NCBI GenBank assembly: GCA_001689415.1
Contig: LUJM01000012.1
Location: 36,646 to 100,645, forward strand
Length of the DNA: 64,000 bases
Reading direction: 5' to 3'
Origin: Bacteroidales bacterium M2
GTDB lineage: Bacteria; Bacteroidota; Bacteroidia; Bacteroidales; Muribaculaceae
This document shows positions 61,256 to 64,000 of this stretch, one piece after another. A program made the translations under genes and the position numbers. Each line of letters starts with the position of its first letter. Positions within the stretch are counted from its first letter, which is position 1. Under the pieces are notes generated by a model. It saw only the letters and a program-made list of their open reading frames with translations, made no database searches and was not told the origin of the DNA.

Positions 61256-63388
61256 ATGAAACCCGATTTTAAGAACATAGACATTATCTCCGGGCTCTGT
61301 GGCGCCAAGCCCGCTGCCACAGCGACCGAGGAATGGGACACCCCCGAACGTATCCCTGTAAAACCGATATATACCAAGTCAGACCTTGAGGGCCTTGAGC
61401 ATCTCAACTACATGAGCGGTATTCCACCGTATCTTCGTGGCCCGTACAGCGCCATGTATCCCCTCCGTCCCTGGACTATCCGCCAGTATGCAGGTTTCTC
61501 AACCGCTGCCGAGTCGAATGCCTTCTACCGTCGCAACCTTGCCGCCGGTCAGAAAGGTCTGTCGGTGGCTTTTGACCTTGCCACACACCGAGGCTACGAT
61601 GCCGATCACAGCCGTGTAGTTGGTGACGTAGGTAAAGCCGGTGTATCGATCTGCTCGATCGAAGACATGAAGGTTCTTTTCGACGGTATACCCCTCAACA
61701 AGATGTCGGTATCGATGACCATGAACGGCGCCGTACTACCCGTGCTCGCCTTCTACATCAACGCCGGTCTTGAGCAGGGTGCCAAACTCGAAGAAATGGC
61801 CGGTACTATCCAGAACGATATCCTGAAGGAATTCATGGTGCGTAACACCTATATCTACCCGCCGGAATTCTCGATGCGCATTATCGCCGACATCTTCGAG
61901 TACACCTCGCAGAACATGCCCAAATTCAACTCAATTTCGATTTCGGGCTACCATATGCAGGAAGCCGGTGCTACCTGCGATATCGAGCTTGCGTACACCC
62001 TCGCCGACGGTCTCGAATACCTCCGTGCAGGTGTCAACGCCGGTATGGATATCGACGCATTCGCACCCCGCTTGTCGTTCTTCTGGGCTATCGGCATGAA
62101 CTACTTCATGGAAGTTGCCAAGATGCGTGCCGCACGTATGCTCTGGGCCAAGATCGTGAAGCAGTTCAACCCCAAGAACCCCAAATCGCTCGCACTTCGT
62201 ACACACTCTCAGACCTCGGGCTGGTCGCTTACCGAGCAGGATCCGTTCAACAACGTAGGCCGTACCTGTATCGAGGCTATGGGTGCCGCCCTGGGCCACA
62301 CCCAGAGTCTCCACACCAACGCCCTCGACGAGGCTATCGCCCTTCCGACCGACTTCTCGGCACGTATCGCCCGTAACACCCAGATTTACATCCAGGAGGA
62401 AACACAGGTAACCCGTGCAATCGACCCCTGGGGCGGTTCGTACTACGTTGAAGCGCTTACCAACGAAATCGCACACCGCGCCTGGGAGCATATCCAGGAA
62501 ATCGAAAAACTCGGCGGTATGGCCAAGGCTATCGAAACCGGCCTTCCCAAACTTCGTATCGAGGAAGCCGCTGCCCGTACACAGGCACGTATCGACTCGG
62601 GTCGTCAGACTATCGTAGGTATCAACAAATACCGTCTTGACCACGAAGATCCTATCGATATCCTTGAAATCGACAACACCGAGGTACGCCGCGAGCAGAT
62701 AGAACGTCTCGACGACGTTAAGGCACACCGCGACGAGGCCAAAGTGAAAGAGGCGCTTGCCGCTATCACCGAGTGCGTCCGCACTAAGGAAGGCAACCTT
62801 CTCGACCTCGCTGTCAAGGCTGCCGGTCTCCGTGCTACCTTGGGTGAGATTTCAGATGCCTGCGAAGAAGTAGTAGGCCGTTACAAAGCACAAATCAAAA
62901 CTATCTCTGGCGTGTACGCAAACGAAACAAAACAAGACCCGGACTTCATCAAAGCACAGCAGATGTGTGAGGAATTCGCAAAACGCGAAGGCCGCCAGCC
63001 CCGTATCATGATTGCCAAGATGGGTCAGGACGGTCACGACCGTGGTGCTAAAGTTGTTGCTACCGGTTATGCCGACTGCGGCTTCGACGTAGATATGGGC
63101 CCGCTCTTCCAGACCCCTGCCGAAGCAGCCCGCCAGGCCGTTGAAAACGACGTTCACATCCTTGGCGTATCGTCGCTTGCCGCCGGTCACAAGACCCTTA
63201 TCCCCCAGGTTATCGAAGAACTCAAGAAACTTGGCCGTGAGGATATCCTTGTAACCGCCGGTGGTGTAATCCCCGCACAGGACTACGACTTCCTCTATAA
63301 GGCAGGTGTCGCTGCTATCTTCGGCCCCGGCACACGTATCCCCCTGTCGGCAATCAAGATGCTCGAAATCCTCAACGAGGAAGCTTGA
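61256..63388 (+). CDS. mutB: Methylmalonyl-CoA mutase large (alpha) catalytic subunit
   Basis: 710 residues, standard length. Substrate barrel: YMSGIPPYLRGPYSAMYPLRPWTIRQYAGF (active-site tyrosine/arginine region; split for reading), VAFDLATHRGYD, SMTMNGAVLPVLAF, RTHSQTSGWSLTEQDPFNN, DPWGGSYYVE. The C-terminal B12 domain carries KMGQDGHDRGAKVVA with cobalt-ligand H594 and SSLAAGHKTLIPQV, GGVIPAQDYDFL. Works as a heterodimer with MutA in the cytosol. The same C-rich codon bias as mutA. Ends 64 bases before a strong terminator. Confidence 0.96.
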   Translation: MKPDFKNIDIISGLCGAKPAATATEEWDTPERIPVKPIYTKSDLEGLEHLNYMSGIPPYLRGPYSAMYPLRPWTIRQYAGFSTAAESNAFYRRNLAAGQKGLSVAFDLATHRGYDADHSRVVGDVGKAGVSICSIEDMKVLFDGIPLNKMSVSMTMNGAVLPVLAFYINAGLEQGAKLEEMAGTIQNDILKEFMVRNTYIYPPEFSMRIIADIFEYTSQNMPKFNSISISGYHMQEAGATCDIELAYTLADGLEYLRAGVNAGMDIDAFAPRLSFFWAIGMNYFMEVAKMRAARMLWAKIVKQFNPKNPKSLALRTHSQTSGWSLTEQDPFNNVGRTCIEAMGAALGHTQSLHTNALDEAIALPTDFSARIARNTQIYIQEETQVTRAIDPWGGSYYVEALTNEIAHRAWEHIQEIEKLGGMAKAIETGLPKLRIEEAAARTQARIDSGRQTIVGINKYRLDHEDPIDILEIDNTEVRREQIERLDDVKAHRDEAKVKEALAAITECVRTKEGNLLDLAVKAAGLRATLGEISDACEEVVGRYKAQIKTISGVYANETKQDPDFIKAQQMCEEFAKREGRQPRIMIAKMGQDGHDRGAKVVATGYADCGFDVDMGPLFQTPAEAARQAVENDVHILGVSSLAAGHKTLIPQVIEELKKLGREDILVTAGGVIPAQDYDFLYKAGVAAIFGPGTRIPLSAIKMLEILNEEA

Positions 63389-63452
63389 TAAGAATAGCCA
63401 AGTCTGTGTAGGAATTGACCATACACAGGGCGGCAAACTTATTCTGATATAG

Positions 63453-63483
63453 AAAAACGGTACTTCGGTACCGTTTTTTTTTA
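63453..63483 (+). terminator. Terminator after mutB
   Basis: AAAAACGGTAC (63453-63463) and GTACCGTTTTT (63468-63478) form an 11-bp perfect stem capped by a TTCG tetraloop, followed by a T-run to 63482. Confidence 0.9.
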
Positions 63484-63502
63484 TAATTCCAAATCGTTTT
63501 TA

Positions 63503-63510
63503 TAATTTTG
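63503..63510 (+). promoter_or_regulatory. -7 box for the small membrane protein gene
   Basis: TAATTTTG, exact TAnnTTTG match, 26 bases before the ATG at 63537; the -33 region falls in the T-run of the mutB terminator and is not a clear TTTG. Confidence 0.45.
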
Positions 63511-63536
63511 TAGCTATACCATTCAATACAATTAAA

Positions 63537-63989
63537 ATGAAGAAAATGATATTATTAGCAGTTCTCGTTCTCATCTTATTAGTAAGCATGGCCGGTATTT
63601 GCTTTGCCATGAGCAAGAATAAAACATATACGTCGCAACAGGAAAGTACAATAGAAATAGAACCGTTTGCATCGCGAGTCAGTAGGTTTTGGTCGTGGTT
63701 TGAAGAGCATCGCACAGAACTGGAATCCGTTCCCGAACGCGGTGAGAAAAACATGAGTGAACTCGTAGATAAACTTGCTGAAGGCATGCAGATTATCGGC
63801 GACGGCGTATATTTCAATGTAGGGAATAGAGAACTAACATTCTGCGTTGAAGAAAATACAGAATGCTACTATTTATACCCCTGGCTCGTAGAGTCTATGC
63901 CTGAATCATTGCGAGAAACCTGGACAGTCTATCCTTGTAAGCAGCCTGAGAATAAAACTGACTTTGATTTCGGAACAATAGTTCGTTAA
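63537..63989 (+). CDS. Small exported or membrane-anchored protein of unknown function
   Basis: 150 residues. One N-terminal hydrophobic segment (MILLAVLVLILLVSMAGICFAM, residues ~4-25, quoted in two parts: MILLAVLVLILLVS and MAGICFAM) is a signal peptide or anchor; the rest is soluble, acidic and rich in Glu and aromatic residues (RFWSWFEEHRTEL, LYPWLVESMPESLRETW), with three cysteines after the anchor. I do not recognise a family. It has its own promoter-like box and ends 11 bases before the window edge. Confidence 0.7.
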   Translation: MKKMILLAVLVLILLVSMAGICFAMSKNKTYTSQQESTIEIEPFASRVSRFWSWFEEHRTELESVPERGEKNMSELVDKLAEGMQIIGDGVYFNVGNRELTFCVEENTECYYLYPWLVESMPESLRETWTVYPCKQPENKTDFDFGTIVR

Positions 63990-64000
63990 AAAATTATTCA

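Noticed and set aside
1..64000. tRNA genes, CRISPR arrays, insertion sequences, phage or integrase genes
   Set aside because: I looked for tRNA T-loop patterns, regularly spaced repeats and transposase motifs in all spacers and saw none.

Overview
The window looks like a chromosomal segment of a Bacteroidales bacterium, most likely a Muribaculaceae-type gut commensal. The evidence is a fused LpxC-FabZ protein, an RprX/RprY-type two-component pair, secreted proteins with type IX secretion (T9SS) C-terminal sorting domains, a DUF5107 protein next to glycosidases, class II (B12) ribonucleotide reductase, methylmalonyl-CoA mutase, and repeated promoter-like pairs of the Bacteroidetes type (TTTG, 19-20 bp, TAnnTTTG). 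I saw no tRNA, CRISPR array, insertion sequence, integrase or phage gene. The genus is inference.

Layout. 1-2.0 kb: partial secreted family 10 glycosylhydrolase and an MFS exporter, both leftward. 2.2-9.9 kb: rightward housekeeping genes (nrdJ, udk, lptB, glnS, a TPR protein). 9.9-11.0 kb: an isolated leftward ATP-grasp gene. 11.2-15.2 kb: nhaA, then a tightly coupled run (nitroreductase, DUF2520, kdsC, maf) joined by 4-bp stop/start overlaps. 15.2-25.1 kb: a possible small RNA or attenuator, followed by two large secreted proteins: a 916-aa protein with leucine-rich repeats and a dockerin-like module, and a 2329-aa protein with cohesin-like, CARDB and Calx-beta modules. Both end in T9SS-type sorting domains. 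25.2-35.3 kb: leftward rprXY, a pseudouridine synthase, topA, a DUF695 gene, rnpB and the lipid A genes lpxD-lpxC/fabZ-lpxA. 35.6-39.2 kb: a cysteine synthase and a TrkA/TrkH potassium uptake pair. 39.2-49.8 kb: a carbohydrate locus with a divergent AraC regulator, sugar MFS symporter, DUF5107/TPR protein, GH35 and GH2, without SusC/SusD. 49.9-53.7 kb: acetyltransferase, transglutaminase-like protein and cutC. 53.7-57.6 kb: NfnAB-like flavoprotein pair overlapping a zinc-type ABC binding protein and ATPase with no permease gene. 57.8-59.1 kb: a DUF234-type ATPase with palindromes at its promoter. 59.4-63.4 kb: mutA-mutB. 63.5-64 kb: a small membrane-anchored protein of unknown function.

How the genes fit together. 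Envelope building is prominent: lpxA/C/D, fabZ, lptB and kdsC all serve lipopolysaccharide. Central metabolism shows cobalamin dependence (NrdJ, MutAB; the latter belongs to the succinate-propionate route). The AraC-MFS-DUF5107-GH35-GH2 block reads as one regulated unit for uptake and breakdown of a galactoside-type glycan. The most unusual parts are the 15-25 kb secreted-protein pair, the permease-less metal transporter operon with Cys/His-rich ATPase ends, and the Cys/His cluster inside MutA.

All statements come from reading the sequence. No alignment or database search was run, so domain names rest on recognised motifs and remembered family patterns.
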